Origin: an uncultured Oscillospiraceae bacterium
Lineage (GTDB): Bacteria; Bacillota; Clostridia; Oscillospirales; Oscillospiraceae
Length of the DNA: 22,346 bases
Direction of reading: 5' to 3'
NCBI GenBank assembly: GCA_910584045.1
Contig: CAJTYO010000046.1
Span: forward strand, 1 to 22,346
The position numbers were made by a program, and so were the translations under genes. The notes below the pieces were generated by a model. That model searched no databases. It was not told the DNA's origin and saw nothing but the letters and a program-made list of their open reading frames with translations. Of this stretch, positions 22,117 to 22,346 are shown in pieces; the first letter of the stretch is position 1; every line of letters begins with the position of its first letter.

Positions 22117-22346
22117 ATGCTCAAAATCGGCATTATCGGCTGCGGGGCCATCGGGAAGGACCACTGCCGCCGGATTATCGAAAGCGTTCCCGGCGCAACG
22201 GTCGTGGCCGTCAGCGACTACGTGGCGGCGGCCGCCGACGAGACGGCGGCGAAGTACGGCATCCGCTCCTTTGGAAACGACTGCGACGGCATGATCGCGG
22301 ACCCCGAGGTGGAGGCGGTGGTCATCACCTCCATCGACCCCACCCA
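22117..22346 (+). CDS. iolG: Gfo/Idh/MocA oxidoreductase, probable inositol 2-dehydrogenase (start only)
   Basis: The first 76 codons are in the window and the rest lies beyond the right edge. The N-terminus LKIGIIGCGAIGKDHCRRI is a Rossmann nucleotide site of the Gfo/Idh/MocA family, followed by VVAVSDY and EVEAVVITS, as in IolG. After iolE, iolB and iolD, the expected function is NAD-dependent oxidation of myo-inositol to scyllo-inosose, the first step. Other members of the family (for scyllo-inositol or D-chiro-inositol) cannot be excluded from this fragment. GGAGGT stands nine bases before the ATG. Confidence 0.8.
   Translation, partial: MLKIGIIGCGAIGKDHCRRIIESVPGATVVAVSDYVAAAADETAAKYGIRSFGNDCDGMIADPEVEAVVITSIDPT

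Noticed and set aside
20148..22151. Long open frame on the minus strand (667 codons) across iolD
   Set aside because: Antisense shadow of iolD. The low-complexity composition and lack of any family motif argue against coding.
1..22346. CRISPR arrays, transposases, tRNA or rRNA genes
   Set aside because: I saw no regularly spaced repeats, no transposase-like frames, no tRNA cloverleaf and no rRNA stretch.

Overview
The window looks like a chromosomal segment of a high-GC, spore-forming member of the Clostridia, probably Oscillospiraceae-like (the Flavonifractor / Lawsonibacter / Intestinimonas neighbourhood). The reasons are GC-rich coding DNA with strong AGGAGG-type ribosome sites, a full-length SpoIID, a spore/cell-wall type amidase with a copper-amine-oxidase-N stalk, a FeoA-FeoB fusion and an anaerobic inositol-degradation operon. 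The taxon is an inference; no rRNA gene is present.

Layout. 1-1053 (-): sugar-type ABC solute-binding lipoprotein, cut by the left edge, divergent from a DUF624/YesL membrane protein (1481-2158). 2279-3556: DUF819 membrane protein behind a clear promoter and a 5'-terminal hairpin. 3560-4588 (-): spoIID, divergent from an unknown membrane protein (4729-5484). 5595-6696 (-): N-acetylmuramoyl-L-alanine amidase followed by a free-standing FeoA. 6931-9393: FeoA-FeoB iron transporter with a dyad over its -10 box. 9388-10590 (-): MFS transporter. From 10940 to the right edge all genes are on + and closely spaced: archaeal-type (type II) GAPDH homologue, archaeal-type PGK homologue, split transketolase (N and C subunits), LarA-type nickel hydroxyacid racemase homologue, malic enzyme, IolE, IolB, a small AT-rich ICMT-like methyltransferase, IolD and the start of IolG.

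How the last block may work. IolG, IolE, IolD and IolB take myo-inositol to 2-deoxy-5-keto-D-gluconate (DKG). The usual next genes (iolC kinase, iolJ aldolase, iolA) are not in the visible part. I propose that the other six genes replace them. DKG carries the terminal ketol group and D-threo configuration of a transketolase donor. Removing its C5-C6 unit (for example onto glyceraldehyde-3-P, giving xylulose-5-P) would leave D-malate semialdehyde, a carboxylate analogue of glyceraldehyde-3-phosphate. The GAPDH and PGK homologues would convert it, through a malyl-phosphate, to D-malate plus NADH and ATP. The LarA homologue would turn D-malate into L-malate, and malic enzyme would yield pyruvate and CO2. 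This would be a kinase- and aldolase-free, ATP-yielding inositol route. It is inference from gene content, stereochemistry and a few residues (notably loss of a phosphate-binding Arg in the PGK homologue). I do not know of a published description, but could not search for one.
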